Source: Acinetobacter pittii (lineage in GTDB: Bacteria; Pseudomonadota; Gammaproteobacteria; Pseudomonadales; Moraxellaceae). Taken from it: a stretch of 64,000 nt of DNA. Numbering within the stretch: position 1 is the stretch's first letter; the number at the start of each line of letters is the position of its first letter. The stretch covers positions 62,001 through 126,000 of the forward strand of contig NZ_CP139286.1 of the NCBI RefSeq assembly GCF_034067285.1, written 5' to 3'. Of the stretch, positions 49,142-60,600 are shown one piece after another. Below the pieces are notes generated by a model. It saw nothing but the letters and a program-made list of their open reading frames with translations, had not been told where the DNA came from and ran no database searches. The position numbers and the translations under genes are program-made.

Positions 49142-49975
49142 ATGAAAAATTTTAAAAACAAAGTCGCTGCAATTACGGGCGCAGGTTCTGGCATTGGGCA
49201 ACAGTTAGCAATTCTTTTGGCAAAACAGGGCTGCCATCTTTCGTTGAGTGATATTAATGAAAAAGGATTACAACAAACTGTCGAGCTTTTAAAACCGTAC
49301 AGTGATATTACTGTTACCACCAAAAAGCTTGATGTGTCTGATCGCGAAGCGGTAAAGCAGTGGGCGCAAGAAACTGTACAAGATCACGGTTCTGTTAACC
49401 TGATTTTTAACAACGCTGGCGTAGCATTAGGTTCTACTGTTGAGGGTGCAACCTACGAAGATTTAGAGTGGATTGTTGGAATTAACTTCTGGGGTGTGGT
49501 TTACGGGACTAAAGAATTTTTACCGTTCATTAAGCAGACTCAAGACGGCCATATTATTAACATCTCAAGCTTATTTGGTCTGACTGCTCAACCGACTCAA
49601 TCTGGTTATAACGCGACTAAATTTGCTGTACGCGGTTTTACCGAATCATTACGCCAAGAACTAGATATCGAAAAAAGTGGCGTGAGCTCTTTGTGCGTAC
49701 ATCCGGGGGGAATTCGCACCAATATTGCTAAAGCGGCAAAAATGAGTGATAGCTTGAGTAGTTTGGGTATGGACCCGACGAAATCAATTCAAAACTTTGA
49801 CAAGTTACTACGTACTCCACCAGAAGAAGCTGCACGTCAAATCTTGGATGCCGTTTTGAAAAATAAACGCCGTTTATTGATTGGTAGTGACGCAAAAATT
49901 CTTGATGCTTTTCAGCGTTTGTTCCCAACAGGATATCAACGTGCTTCAACCATTGTGACCAAATGGATGAAATAA
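49142..49975 (+). CDS. Short-chain dehydrogenase/reductase
   Basis: A 277-residue classical SDR. NAD(P) binding motif TGAGSGIGQQ, NNAGVALG, catalytic Ser in INISSLFGL and YxxxK as SGYNATKFA are all present. The PGGIRTNI segment fits. Start ATG 49142 has AAGGA before it; the longer frame to 49112 has none. It is controlled together with the divergent TetR gene by inference. Substrate unknown. Confidence 0.93.
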   Translation: MKNFKNKVAAITGAGSGIGQQLAILLAKQGCHLSLSDINEKGLQQTVELLKPYSDITVTTKKLDVSDREAVKQWAQETVQDHGSVNLIFNNAGVALGSTVEGATYEDLEWIVGINFWGVVYGTKEFLPFIKQTQDGHIINISSLFGLTAQPTQSGYNATKFAVRGFTESLRQELDIEKSGVSSLCVHPGGIRTNIAKAAKMSDSLSSLGMDPTKSIQNFDKLLRTPPEEAARQILDAVLKNKRRLLIGSDAKILDAFQRLFPTGYQRASTIVTKWMK

Positions 49976-49985
49976 GATTTAAATT

Positions 49986-50014
49986 AAAAAAGCCATCAAT
50001 CGATGGCTTTTTTT
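49986..50014. terminator. Bidirectional terminator between the SDR and MATE genes
   Basis: AAAAAAGCCATC and GATGGCTTTTTTT flanking a four-base loop. Confidence 0.9.
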
Positions 50015-50031
50015 ATATGGTTTAGATCGTT

Positions 50032-51399
50032 CTAAATAAGAACTTTGATCTTCTTTTTCTTCCAGATAAATTGGTAATACAGGCCTTGGATAATACATAA
50101 ACTGACAAATGCCAAGGCATAGGCAACCCAGATGCCTTTAAGGCCCCATATTGAGCTAAACCAATAAGCACATGGAATTTCAATAAATAAAATAGCCGAG
50201 ATATTGATTAGCATTGGGACAGTCACAGTTCCACTGGCACGCATAATCGATGCAAAAATCGCACCTGCACCAAAGAATAAAATTGCCCAAAGTACAATGA
50301 ATAAAAGTTGCTGCCCTAATACCACCACAGTTGGGTCGGTAATAAACAAAGCCATTAAATATTTTGAAAATAAATAGCCAAGTGCAATTAAGGCACCTGT
50401 AAATAAGAAGTTCATGCCTAAAGCTGTGCGGGTTACCCGTGCTAATAGATCTGATTTGCCCGCACCAATCGCTTGTGCTGCAAAAATTGAAGCTGCAATT
50501 GAGATGGATAAGGCAGGAAACTGAATGTAGTTGAGTACCTGATTCACTGCACCATACGCTGCTGTAGCATGTGATCCATAACGATTAACTAACCCAACAA
50601 TAACCAAGCCTGCCATTGAGGTGGTAATCATTTGAATACCGGTTGGGACACCTAAGCGCAAAATGATTTTGCTCAGTTCTGGATTATGACGGATATGTTG
50701 CAGAAGCTGACGATTCGGCCGGAGTGGATGATTTTTCTTGTTCAGATAAATTGCGAGAAAAATCAAAATAGCTACATAGCCCGTAATCGTTGCGATTGCT
50801 GGCGCAATAATCCCTAGAGCGGGTAAACCAAAATAACCTTTAAGCAATATCGGGGTAATCACTAAGCCAATCACACTGGTTAAAGCAAGGGCCAGCAAAG
50901 GGGTAGTACTATCGCCTACACCACGTAAAATTGATGTATAGATAATATATACAAACAGAAGCGGGCTACCTGCAAGCATCCATTGCACATAAGGCAAAGA
51001 AAGATGCATCACCTTTGGATCTGTACCTAATAACTCTAAAATATCGTGGGCAAAAAACACACCGATAATCGCGGTAATTACCCCACCAATCAGTGTCATA
51101 AATAGGGTAGAGCCAACCACACTTTGAACTTTCTCTATATTTTGCGCACCCCATGCTTGCCCAACTAAAACAGTAGTACCCGTTGATATCCCGATAATAA
51201 AAGCGAGAAGTAAGAATAAAATAGGGAAAAAAACCGAGACGGCAGCAATCGCGTCTACTCCCAGCATTTGACCAACAAAGATGGTGTTAATCGTTCCCGA
51301 CAAGTTCTGTAAAATATTGGTTGCAATGAGGGGCAATAAGAAAACAAAAAATGCTTTCCATAGATTTTGCTGATGAATTAAAGACTGTCTTGGTGGCAT
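50032..51399 (-). CDS. MATE family efflux transporter
   Basis: A 455-residue carrier with twelve hydrophobic segments in two repeats. N-terminal TINTIFVGQMLGVDAIAAVSV and GISTGTTVLVGQAWGAQN are family marks, repeated in the second half as SISIAASIFAAQAIGAG. Such carriers export drugs or metabolites against sodium or protons. Start ATG 51399 is set by GGAG six bases upstream; ATG 51417 is possible. Confidence 0.9.
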   Translation of the reverse strand: MPPRQSLIHQQNLWKAFFVFLLPLIATNILQNLSGTINTIFVGQMLGVDAIAAVSVFFPILFLLLAFIIGISTGTTVLVGQAWGAQNIEKVQSVVGSTLFMTLIGGVITAIIGVFFAHDILELLGTDPKVMHLSLPYVQWMLAGSPLLFVYIIYTSILRGVGDSTTPLLALALTSVIGLVITPILLKGYFGLPALGIIAPAIATITGYVAILIFLAIYLNKKNHPLRPNRQLLQHIRHNPELSKIILRLGVPTGIQMITTSMAGLVIVGLVNRYGSHATAAYGAVNQVLNYIQFPALSISIAASIFAAQAIGAGKSDLLARVTRTALGMNFLFTGALIALGYLFSKYLMALFITDPTVVVLGQQLLFIVLWAILFFGAGAIFASIMRASGTVTVPMLINISAILFIEIPCAYWFSSIWGLKGIWVAYALAFVSLCIIQGLYYQFIWKKKKIKVLI

Positions 51400-51505
51400 G
51401 TATTCTCCATCGCCCATCTCTTTGATGAGCGGGGCGGATATTCAACTTAGCATAGTTGGAGCGAATGACTTGTAGTGTTTTTACAGTGCTAAGTGGCTAA
51501 ATTTA

Positions 51506-52660
51506 TTAACATTCATTCAAGATTTCTCCTGCTTTTTGCAGAGTTTCATCATTTTTTGCAAAGCAGAATCGAATCAAACGTAAAGACTCAGGCGCTTGCT
51601 GATAGAAAACCGAAACTGGAATAGCCACGATCTTATGTTGCTCAGCTAAAAATTGGCACATTTCCACATCGTTTAAGTCGGGTCTAATTTGACTGTAATC
51701 GAGATTTTGAAAATAAGTACCTTGAGATGGTTTTAGTAAAAAACGACTATTGTGAATCGCCTGATTAAACCGATCTCGCTTAGTTTGATAAAACTGCGAA
51801 AGCTCTTGAATATGTTCTGGATGTTGTTCCATGTATTGAGCTAGAGCAATTTGGCAAGGTGTCGTGCCACAGAAATTTGCATATTGGTAAATCTGGCGGA
51901 ATAAACGCATTAACTCAGGTGAGGCGACGCAATAACCTGTTTTCCAGCCTGTCACATGAAAGGTTTTTCCAAAAGACCCAATCACAAAACTACGCTCTCT
52001 GAGCTCTGGAAAATGCAATGCACTAAAGTGTTGTTGACCATCAAAAACTAGGTGTTCATAGACCTCATCAGATAAAACTACAATATTTTTATCTCGAATC
52101 AGTTCAATAAGCTCTAACCAATCTTGTTTTGCCCAGATCGTACCTGTTGGATTATGAGGAGTATTCACCACAATCATTCGGGTTTTGTCATTAATCAGAT
52201 CTTTAACTTGTTGCCAGTTCACCCTAAAGTCAGGGGCTTGCAGGGCAATATGAACCGCTTTGCCGCCTGCTAACTCGACAGAAGGGCCGTAGCTGTCATA
52301 ACTTGGGTCGAAAATAATCACTTCATCACCTGCAGTGATGCATGCCTGTATGGCACAAAAAATTGCAATGGTTGCGCCGGGCGTAATCGTGATTTGAGTT
52401 ACAGGATCAAGTTGAAGCTGATCGCGCTGTTGAAATTGTAAAGCGAGTTGCTCTCGTAAACCGAGAATACCATCGCCGGGCGGGTACTGATTATGTCCAG
52501 CTAAAGTCGCCTGAGATAGGGCTTCCAGCAGGGCTTGTGGTGCCGGAAAATCTGGAAAGCCTTGTGACAGGTTGAGTGCACCTAGACGATGTGCCAGTGC
52601 CGTCATGGTACTAAAAATAGTTACGCCTTGAGTGGCCAATTTTGACATTAGCTGTAGCAT
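51506..52660 (-). CDS. Pyridoxal phosphate aminotransferase, methionine aminotransferase-like
   Basis: A 384-residue class I aminotransferase. It resembles the YbdL/methionine aminotransferase group: KLATQGVTIFSTMTALAHR at the start, NLSQGFPDFPAP, NTPHNPTGTIW, and the PLP lysine in GSFGKTFHVTGWK. The specific substrate (methionine, glutamine, kynurenine) cannot be settled. Start ATG 52660 has AAAGAGA before it; the longer frame would overlap the DUF445 gene. Confidence 0.9.
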   Translation of the reverse strand: MLQLMSKLATQGVTIFSTMTALAHRLGALNLSQGFPDFPAPQALLEALSQATLAGHNQYPPGDGILGLREQLALQFQQRDQLQLDPVTQITITPGATIAIFCAIQACITAGDEVIIFDPSYDSYGPSVELAGGKAVHIALQAPDFRVNWQQVKDLINDKTRMIVVNTPHNPTGTIWAKQDWLELIELIRDKNIVVLSDEVYEHLVFDGQQHFSALHFPELRERSFVIGSFGKTFHVTGWKTGYCVASPELMRLFRQIYQYANFCGTTPCQIALAQYMEQHPEHIQELSQFYQTKRDRFNQAIHNSRFLLKPSQGTYFQNLDYSQIRPDLNDVEMCQFLAEQHKIVAIPVSVFYQQAPESLRLIRFCFAKNDETLQKAGEILNEC

Positions 52661-52688
52661 ATTGTTCTCTTTTTTAAAATATTTAAAG

Positions 52689-53999
52689 TTATAAAATTGA
52701 TTCAATCACTGCCCGAATTACACCGAGTGTCAAACCAATAAATGCACCGACTACAACGCCATTCACTCGAATCATGTGTAAGTCGCCACCGACTTCATTT
52801 TCAATTTTTCCAATCATTTCACGCGAATCCCATTCATGAATGCGCTCACTCACATAGCGTATGATTTTATGGCTATATTGTTCCGTAAAATTCATAGCAA
52901 GTCCTGTCATTTCTTTGTTGAGAACTTCACGTACTTTTACATTCTGAATAAGGTTTTCACCCAGTTGCTGGATTGCCGCTCTTAAGTTCATTGCAATGCC
53001 AGAGTCTTCTTTCATTAAATCTTCTTTAATGGCATCACACAGAATCGTGACAGCCCCACTAATAAAATTTAGAACTTGCGGACTGTCTAGCAGCGCATCC
53101 TTACCGCTGTTAAGGCGCTGACTCGCAATGCTGTCTGGTTTCGCCAGCTCAAGCATGAGTGAATGAGCTATGGTTTCAATTTCTTGTCGCCATGGGTGTT
53201 CATGATCTGCCAGCATCGATTCTACTTTTTCAACCAAGGAGTCGATGGTGCGTTGTTGAACATCAATACCAATCCAGCTTGCACCTCTTGCAAGAGACCA
53301 TACGCCCAACGCTTTAAACATTTTTCTGGTTAATTCACGAGTTTTATCCGGATTTTGTACCACCCACTCATGAGCGATATCGAGACCACGCTGTAATACA
53401 TCTTGGTGGAAATCATTTTCCAATACTGCACGCAGCATTTCACTTGCGAGTTTATTGACTTGAGTGTTACGTACCCACTGCACGCTATTATTTTGCACAA
53501 AATTGGCAATTTGCTCTTGGCTAACAAATTCAAAAATTTTCGGTACAGTTTGCTGAATGAGCTCTACCACTTGTGTATTGTTTTGTGGACTTGCTAACCA
53601 TTGACCAATTGCGAGGCTTAAGTCAGTTTTTTCTAAGCTACGTTCAACCACTTGAGGCGAAAGAAAATTTTCTTGTACAAAACGGCCCATTGACTCTGCA
53701 ATACGTGCCTTGTTGCGTGGAATAATCTCGGTGTGGTCACGTAAAAACTTAGGAATTGGCAGCTTACCAAATGGGTTACGAAACAGAACCGTAATCGCGT
53801 ACCAGTCGGCTAAACCACCGACTACACCTGCTTCAGCACCCAGCATTAAAATATGAATAAAATCTGTGTACTCTGGCAGAAACCGGTCGGCAACCATCAG
53901 TGCAACCCACAGCACAACGACGATAATTAGCGCTAGAGTGGCAAAATATTTGCTACGTTTAAGACTGGGCACGTGGTGGACTTCTTCTACCATGCTCAT
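52689..53999 (-). CDS. DUF445 family membrane protein
   Basis: A 436-residue protein with a membrane helix near residues 20-40, GAEAGVVGGLADWYAITVLFRNPFG near 55-80 (the DUF445 signature), a long helical middle rich in charged residues, and a terminal membrane helix (GAFIGLTLGVIRAVIESIL). The family has no agreed function. It sits 28 bases before the aminotransferase and may be cotranscribed with it. Confidence 0.88.
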   Translation of the reverse strand: MSMVEEVHHVPSLKRSKYFATLALIIVVVLWVALMVADRFLPEYTDFIHILMLGAEAGVVGGLADWYAITVLFRNPFGKLPIPKFLRDHTEIIPRNKARIAESMGRFVQENFLSPQVVERSLEKTDLSLAIGQWLASPQNNTQVVELIQQTVPKIFEFVSQEQIANFVQNNSVQWVRNTQVNKLASEMLRAVLENDFHQDVLQRGLDIAHEWVVQNPDKTRELTRKMFKALGVWSLARGASWIGIDVQQRTIDSLVEKVESMLADHEHPWRQEIETIAHSLMLELAKPDSIASQRLNSGKDALLDSPQVLNFISGAVTILCDAIKEDLMKEDSGIAMNLRAAIQQLGENLIQNVKVREVLNKEMTGLAMNFTEQYSHKIIRYVSERIHEWDSREMIGKIENEVGGDLHMIRVNGVVVGAFIGLTLGVIRAVIESIL

Positions 54000-54012
54000 A
54001 CATTTATCCTAT

Positions 54013-54576
54013 TCATTTTTGTTTTACTGGCGGCTCAGGCGGTGGCAACAGCGCTCCTGTCGGACTCAATCCATATTTTTGGCCGATTGACTTCAAGATC
54101 AAGGTTGCATCAAAAGCGTCCTGAGGAGCCTGTTTTTGATCCCGATAACATTCAATAGTATACGACACTTGAACAGGATCGATATTGACCACTTGTGGGT
54201 AATCATAGAACGGATCATGCCAGAAACCTGGATAGCGTCGACCATAGCCATAAGGATAAAAACTTGGAGCAGATGGATAAATCACAGCCTGACGTGGTGG
54301 TTTTTGACTCTGATTACTTGGGTCATTGAGTACTTTAAAAAAGCGGAAACCTTTTTGTACGGTCGTTTGTGCAGATTTCACCAAGGTGATTTCTTCAGCT
54401 CTGCCATAACTCATATTTGAATCGGCTTGAAAACTAATACGAAACGTTTGGGCATTTAAAGGATATGCTGAAAACTGGCCAAGCTGATCAAAGGTTCTTG
54501 GTTTACTTGGAGTGGTTGCACATGCAGTTAAGGTTAAGGCAGTGCCTAAAGCTAAACAAAGAGAGAGATATTTCAT
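54013..54576 (-). CDS. Lipoprotein of the CC0125/CC1285 type
   Basis: A 187-residue lipoprotein: signal peptide with lipobox LTACA (residues 15-19), then FDQLGQFSAYPLNAQTFRISFQADSNMSYGRAEEITLVKSA, a Tyr/Pro/Gly-rich middle (about residues 100-125), and a proline-rich end. From memory this is the CC0125/CC1285 lipoprotein family, function unknown. Start ATG 54576 is chosen for the GGGAG site before it. Confidence 0.82.
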   Translation of the reverse strand: MKYLSLCLALGTALTLTACATTPSKPRTFDQLGQFSAYPLNAQTFRISFQADSNMSYGRAEEITLVKSAQTTVQKGFRFFKVLNDPSNQSQKPPRQAVIYPSAPSFYPYGYGRRYPGFWHDPFYDYPQVVNIDPVQVSYTIECYRDQKQAPQDAFDATLILKSIGQKYGLSPTGALLPPPEPPVKQK

Positions 54577-54634
54577 GATGAACTCCCGACTGAGCATTAA
54601 AAAATAATGACTCAGCATTAAGAATTAAGAAACT

Positions 54635-55174
54635 TTAAAAACTACTGTTTGGTTCTAATAAAAATTCGGTTTCCTCTGGAGTAGAAACACGTCCGAGAAT
54701 AGTATTGCGATGAGGATAGCGTCCAAAACGGTCAATAATGACTTTATGCTTTTTCTCAAAGCTTAAATTAATTTCATTGCCGAGGCGTTGAAATAATTTT
54801 AAGGCAAACTCATGAATCAATTTTGATTCACTATGCATAAACGGCATATATAAAAAAGAACGTTGCTCTGGATTAAGCTGTGCATCGAGTTGCAAACTAA
54901 TTGCCTCTTGTGCCAACGCTAATGCCAAGCTGTCATAAGCAAAAGATTGAGGCTGATCACGATAGATGTTGCGAGAAAATTGGTCTAGTACAATAATCTC
55001 TGCTAAACGGCCTTCTGCTGTTTTTCGCCAAGACCAGAGTTCTGCTTGAGTTGCCTGTCGATGAACATCAGAAAAATTTTCACGGATTTTTTTGTCAAAA
55101 TCATCACTTTTCGCAAACCAAAGTGAACGGTGTTCAGGAGAAAACCAGAAATTTAAAATGTCTTGTTCGTTCAT
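54635..55174 (-). CDS. DUF924 family protein
   Basis: A 179-residue helical TPR-like protein of family DUF924. Marks: ILNFWFSPEHRSLWFAKSDDFD, IIVLDQFSRNIYRDQPQSFA and FLYMPFMHSES, and GRYPHRNTILGR. The function is unknown. It is divergent from gshA. Confidence 0.88.
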   Translation of the reverse strand: MNEQDILNFWFSPEHRSLWFAKSDDFDKKIRENFSDVHRQATQAELWSWRKTAEGRLAEIIVLDQFSRNIYRDQPQSFAYDSLALALAQEAISLQLDAQLNPEQRSFLYMPFMHSESKLIHEFALKLFQRLGNEINLSFEKKHKVIIDRFGRYPHRNTILGRVSTPEETEFLLEPNSSF

Positions 55175-55342
55175 GATATTGACAACTCTTTAGCAATTAT
55201 TCTTCAATAAAATCACAATTCTTTCGTGTCTTAAATAACAAGATTGTGATAAAAATTGCCAAACTGGAATGATGTGATTATATAAATAGCCGTATCATCT
55301 CACGATTTTGTATATAGTGATCTTTAATAAGCGAGCAAATGC

Positions 55343-56920
55343 ATGAGTCAACCCACTACACCATCTCAATCAGTTATTCCTGCTTGGGTGGATTCGTCGC
55401 TACTACAAGGCATGTTACGTGGAATAGAGCGTGAAAGCCTACGTATGCAAAGTAATGGGTTCTTATCGCAAGAGTTACATCCGAAGGCATTAGGTTCAGC
55501 TTTAACACATCCACAAATTACGACTGATTATTCAGAAGCGTTGATGGAGTTTATTACTTCACCTAAGCCAACGATTGAAGAAGCTTTGCATGAGCTCACC
55601 GATATTCATGCGGTTGTGCACCGTCATTTAGAAAATGGTGAAAAACTCTGGCCACTTTCGATGCCATGTATGTTAGACGACAATGAAGAACGGATTCGTC
55701 TAGCACAATACGGCACCTCTAATATTGGTCGTTTTAAAACACTATATCGCCGTGGGTTAGGAATTCGATATGGTCGTCGTATGCAGACCATTTCAGGGGT
55801 GCATTACAACTTATCTTTCCCAGATACACTTTTTGCTGAGCTACAAGCTCACGAAACTGACGAACAATTAAAATCATTAAGTTTGCAGGATTATCGTAGC
55901 CATCGTTATTTTGGGCTTATTCGTAACTTCATTCGTTTAACACCATTAGTGATGTTCTTGGTGGGTGCGAGTCCAACAGTATGTCGCTGTTTCTTGACCG
56001 GACATAAACATCATTTGTTGCCTTTAATCAAAGGTTCATACTATTTGCCGTATGCTACAGCACTCCGTATGGGACGATTGGGTTATCAAAACTCGGCTCA
56101 AAAAAGCTTAGGCATTCATTACAACAATTTGACTGGCTATCTGGATGGTTTACAAAAAGCCGTTCATTCTCCTTACCCGCCATTTAGCCGTTTAGGGTTA
56201 AATGATGCATCTGGTGAGCCGTTGCAAATAAATGATCATGTTTTACAGATCGAGAATGAATATTACAGTCTAGTACGTCCAAAACAGGTGCCTCAAGCAG
56301 GTGAAACACCGTCACAAGCTTTGAAAAATCGAGGGGTGGGTTATGTTGAATTACGTGCTGTTGATGTAAATCCATATTCGGCAATTGGCGTTGATGAAAC
56401 GACAGCAGGCTTCCTTGAAGTGTTAGCACTTTATTGTTTGCTAAGTGATAGCCCAGATTTGTTAGGTCCAGAGCAAGACTTGGTTGAGAAAAATCAGACA
56501 GAAGTGGTGAACCGAGGCCGAGCGCCGAACGCAACCATTACAGATTTAACTGGGTCATATCACATCGAAGATTGGGCACGTCTGTATATTGCAAAAATGC
56601 AAGATTGTGCGCAGTTACTCGATCAGACCTACGCAACGGACTTGTATAGTTCAGCTTTAGCGGTCATGCAAGCACGAATTGATGAAGTTGATGAGACTTT
56701 GTCTGCACATGTTATTGACGATACGTTAAAGCATGGTGGAACTTGGAGTTTTGGTAGCCACATGGCTCAGTTACATGCGGAAAGTTATGAACAGCATGAG
56801 CTTAGTGTGGACACTTTGAAACATTTTGAACAATTGGCTGCACAATCTTTACAGCAGCAAGAACAACTTGAACAAGATACTCAGGTCAGTTTTGATCAAT
56901 ATCTTGAACAATATCGATAA
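55343..56920 (+). CDS. gshA: Glutamate--cysteine ligase
   Basis: A 525-residue type 1 (proteobacterial) gamma-glutamylcysteine ligase, the first enzyme of glutathione synthesis. Typical parts: [44 protein letters not shown], and [21 protein letters not shown]. It has no clear ribosome site before ATG 55343. Glutathione is the cofactor of MaiA at 10 kb. Confidence 0.96.
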   Translation: MSQPTTPSQSVIPAWVDSSLLQGMLRGIERESLRMQSNGFLSQELHPKALGSALTHPQITTDYSEALMEFITSPKPTIEEALHELTDIHAVVHRHLENGEKLWPLSMPCMLDDNEERIRLAQYGTSNIGRFKTLYRRGLGIRYGRRMQTISGVHYNLSFPDTLFAELQAHETDEQLKSLSLQDYRSHRYFGLIRNFIRLTPLVMFLVGASPTVCRCFLTGHKHHLLPLIKGSYYLPYATALRMGRLGYQNSAQKSLGIHYNNLTGYLDGLQKAVHSPYPPFSRLGLNDASGEPLQINDHVLQIENEYYSLVRPKQVPQAGETPSQALKNRGVGYVELRAVDVNPYSAIGVDETTAGFLEVLALYCLLSDSPDLLGPEQDLVEKNQTEVVNRGRAPNATITDLTGSYHIEDWARLYIAKMQDCAQLLDQTYATDLYSSALAVMQARIDEVDETLSAHVIDDTLKHGGTWSFGSHMAQLHAESYEQHELSVDTLKHFEQLAAQSLQQQEQLEQDTQVSFDQYLEQYR

Positions 56921-56936
56921 TAAAACGAGGTTTTAC

Positions 56937-57452
56937 ATGCGATTAAGTTACCGTTTGGTGAGTGGACTACTTGTTTTAGCAAGTATTGTCGGCATGTCTT
57001 TTGCGTTGTATCTGGAACATGTAAAAGGTTTAGAGCCATGTCCGCTCTGTATTTTTCAACGTGTTGGCTTAATGGCGATGGGCCTTGTAGCACTGATTGC
57101 CTTTTTACATAACCCGGTTTCCAACGCGGTGAAACGTTTTTATGCATTTTTAGCAGGTATCGCAATTTTATGGTCAGTCGGTGTGGCAGGACGTCATGTC
57201 TGGTTGCAACATTTACCACCTGATCAAGTACCAAGTTGTGGTCCGGGATTAAATTACCTCATTGATGCTTTACCAATGAAAATGGTTTTACAAGAAGTAT
57301 TATCCGGTTCAGGTGAATGTGCAGCAATTGATTGGACCTTTTTAGGCCAATCTTTACCAGTTTGGTCATTTGTTTATTTTCTTTTGATATTACTGGTTTG
57401 TTTATGGCAATTGTTCCGTTTTTATCCAGTATTTAAGACTGCTAAAAAGTAA
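56937..57452 (+). CDS. dsbB: Disulfide bond formation protein DsbB
   Basis: A 171-residue four-helix membrane protein that reoxidises DsbA and hands electrons to quinone. The first cysteine pair is in PCPLCIFQR (residues 33-40), the second in VPSCGPG and SGECAAIDW. Start ATG 56937 is preceded by CGAGG and lies 16 bases after gshA; the in-frame ATG within gshA is not used. Confidence 0.95.
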   Translation: MRLSYRLVSGLLVLASIVGMSFALYLEHVKGLEPCPLCIFQRVGLMAMGLVALIAFLHNPVSNAVKRFYAFLAGIAILWSVGVAGRHVWLQHLPPDQVPSCGPGLNYLIDALPMKMVLQEVLSGSGECAAIDWTFLGQSLPVWSFVYFLLILLVCLWQLFRFYPVFKTAKK

Positions 57453-57470
57453 ATGTAAAGTGGTTAAAGG

Positions 57471-57500
57471 AAAGCTCAACATAAGTTGGGCTTTTTTATT
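57471..57500 (+). terminator. Terminator after dsbB
   Basis: AAAGCTCAAC, loop ATAA, GTTGGGCTTT with T run. Confidence 0.82.
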
Positions 57501-57616
57501 ACTTTCGAATAAGTGAAAATATAAAAAAATTGATAAAAATAACGCATAATTTTGTAGACAGATAGGTCTGTTTTTTATAAAGTGCAGCCGTTTTATATCC
57601 TTATGATTATAAAAAA

Positions 57617-60600
57617 ATGCTTTTCAATATATTTAATGTTTTGGAAAAAATAGGGTTAAGTGCGCAGAAACGTGCCATCCATGTGCAATTTTCTAATGAG
57701 CTACTCAATAGCCAAGTTTTTTTACAGCGTATCGAAGGCCAACATCAGCTAAATGGGGGATTGGAAGCTGAGTTGATCTGTCTTTCAACGAATGCCCAAA
57801 TTGCATTAAAGCAGTTTATAGGGGTACAAGTTGCTGTTGATCAGGTTACTGATTCTGGACAATTATTTCGAACTACAGGAATAGTGACAGAAGCCAGTTA
57901 TGGTCAAAGTGACGGTGCTTTAACACTTTATAAACTCACCTTAAAAGACGCGACAAGCTTATGGCACAAGCGCCGTAATAGTCGTGTTTTCATGAATAAA
58001 AGTATTATTGAAGTCACGGAAATATTATTTAAAGAATGGCAGGAAAAAAGTCAGCTTTTTGCGGCAAGTTTAAGTCTTGATCTTAGTGGGTTAAGTCAAA
58101 ACTATGATATTCGACCTTTCACCATGCAGCACAATGAGTCTGACTATGACTTTCTTACGCGCTTATGGCGAAGTGAAGGCATTAGTTGGCTTATTGATGA
58201 GTCAGAACTTTTTGTTCCGCATTTTACTGCGCCCATACAAGCTCAAAAACTAAGACTCATTGATGACAATAGCCAGTATGAGGCTTTAGAGCGTCGTAGT
58301 ATTCGCTATCACAGAAGTAGCGCAACCGAATATCAAGATAGTATTACTGGTTTTGTTGCAGTGCGAAGTTTGCAGCCGACAGCGGTACATGTACAGCGCT
58401 GGCAACCGGATGTCCTTGCACAAGAAGAGGGTAATGGTTCGGTTGTTACCACGCATACACATTCAGATAACTTCGACTCAGCCACTTTAAGTCTTGAGCA
58501 AGCATGGCACGTAAGCCCCGCTTGGATGCAAGATTTAAAAGGGGAAGATCAAGCTACCGCTTCAAGTAGTAATCAGCTAGAGAAATTAAATCAGCAATTT
58601 ACGAATATGTACGCGAGTCAGGCCAAATACTTTAAGGCCTATAGTAGTGTCCGTGATAGCCAAGTTGGTTATTGGTTTAATCTACAGGAGCATCCTGAAA
58701 TTGATCAGCATGAAGGAGCAGATCAAGAGTTCCTAATCATTGCTAAAAATTTCTATAACCAAAATAACTTACCTAAAGATTTACATCAGCAAGTTAGCCA
58801 GTTATTAACCCAAAGTCGTTGGGATCAACATGGTTATGAAGATATCGAACGTCAAGGTAATGAGCTGACATTAATACGTCGTCAGATCAAGACAGCACCT
58901 GAATATAATCCAGAACAGCATCGACCAATGGCCTATCCACAAAGAGCGAAAGTCATGGGACCAGAGGGAGAAACCATTCATGTCGATGAATGGGGGCGCA
59001 TTAAAGTACGTTTTCTATTTACCCGTAGTGATGATCATGGCCATGACGGTGGCGCAGGTAGCAATGACAACGATACTGACTCGGCTTGGGTGGATGTACT
59101 GACTCCTTGGGCAGGAGAAGGCTATGGCGCACGTTTCTTACCACGTATTGGTGAAGTGGTTGTCATTGACTTCTTTGATGGCAATATTGACCGTCCATTT
59201 GTGACTGGGCGCATCCATGAAGCACAGCGCTCACCCACCAAGTTCGATGTAAAAGGTCAGCTTCCTGCAACTAAAAAACTGAGCGGGATTCGCAGTCAGG
59301 AAATCAATGGAAGCGGCTTCAACCAATTACGTTTTGATGACACAACCGGACAAATCAGTACTCAACTCCAAAGTAGTCATGCGGCAACACAGCTGAATTT
59401 GGGTAATTTAAGCCATCCGAAAGAACAAGAGACGAGCCAAGGCCGAGGTGAAGGCTTTGAACTCAGAACAGATGCTTGGGGTGCTGTGCGTGCGGGTAAA
59501 GGCATGCTCATTAGTACCTATGCACAAGAGCAGGCGATTGCAGACCATTTAGAGGCTGCACAAGCACAATCTTTACTTTCACAAGGCTATGAAAGCATGA
59601 AAATGCTCAGTGAAGTTGCAGCAAAGCAACAGACTGATGCTTTGAACGTGATTAATCGCTTACCCAAATTCATCCAGTCCCTTGAGCTAAAAACTACAGG
59701 ACAGGCATTAGATAGTACGGTGAACTTATTTAAAGAAGGGATTAATAACGATCCTATTCACGCCTTAAAAGACTGTGGTGGCTTTATTCAAGATATTGGC
59801 GCGCTAGGGGGAAATGCAAAAGGCGTTGTAGACGAATTTAATTCTTTCTTTAGTGATGCCAAAGATGCGGTGGAAAACTTAAAAGCATTTATTGAAAATG
59901 TTGAAGAGCATGGTGCCGACATCGTTAAAGGAAAACTTGCCAGTATTAAAGAACGCATTCATAAAAATCCATTTGAAAGTATTCAAGAGGTTGGAAAAGT
60001 CTTAGCCAATGTTGAGACCAAAGACTTTGACATGATGAGTGTATGTGGAACTTTTAGTAAAGGCAGTAAATTAGAAGTATCACCTTCTAAAGCATTAAGT
60101 TCTTTGCAAGGCTTTATGGAAGGTTATACCCAAGGTTTAGAAAGCAGTTCCGATACTAAACAGCAAGAGCAAGGCAAGATCTTTAGACAAGCTCTTATGT
60201 TGTTGGCATCGCCAAATGGTATTGCTTTGACGACGCCTGAAAATATTATTCTACAAGCTTCGCAAGATATTGCTGAAAGTGCGAGTGGTTCAATTAATTT
60301 GAGTGCGCAGAAAAATATTATTGGGCATGCACAAGACAAAATCAGTTTGTTTGCCGCACAAAAGGGTTTTCGCGCTTATGCAGCAAAAGGAAAGCTCGAA
60401 CTACAAGCGCAAGATGATGCTATTGAAGCGATTGCCAAGAAGGTCATCAAGTTCATTTCTACTGAAGAAAAAATCGAGCTTACCAGTCCAAAAGAAATTG
60501 TATTAACAGCAGGTGGGTCACAGCTCAAAATTAATGCGGATGGCGTATTTTCAACAACAGGCGGTAAGTTTGAAAGTAAAGCTGGGCAGCATTTGTTTAC

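Noticed and set aside
55212..55250. ATCACAAT/ATTGTGAT inverted repeat between the DUF924 gene and gshA
   Set aside because: Eight-base arms 23 bases apart in A+T-rich DNA are expected by chance and nothing else supports a site.
56826..56936. Upstream extension of dsbB into gshA
   Set aside because: The extra 37 residues are polar, overlap gshA, and would bury the normal membrane start; ATG 56937 has a ribosome site.
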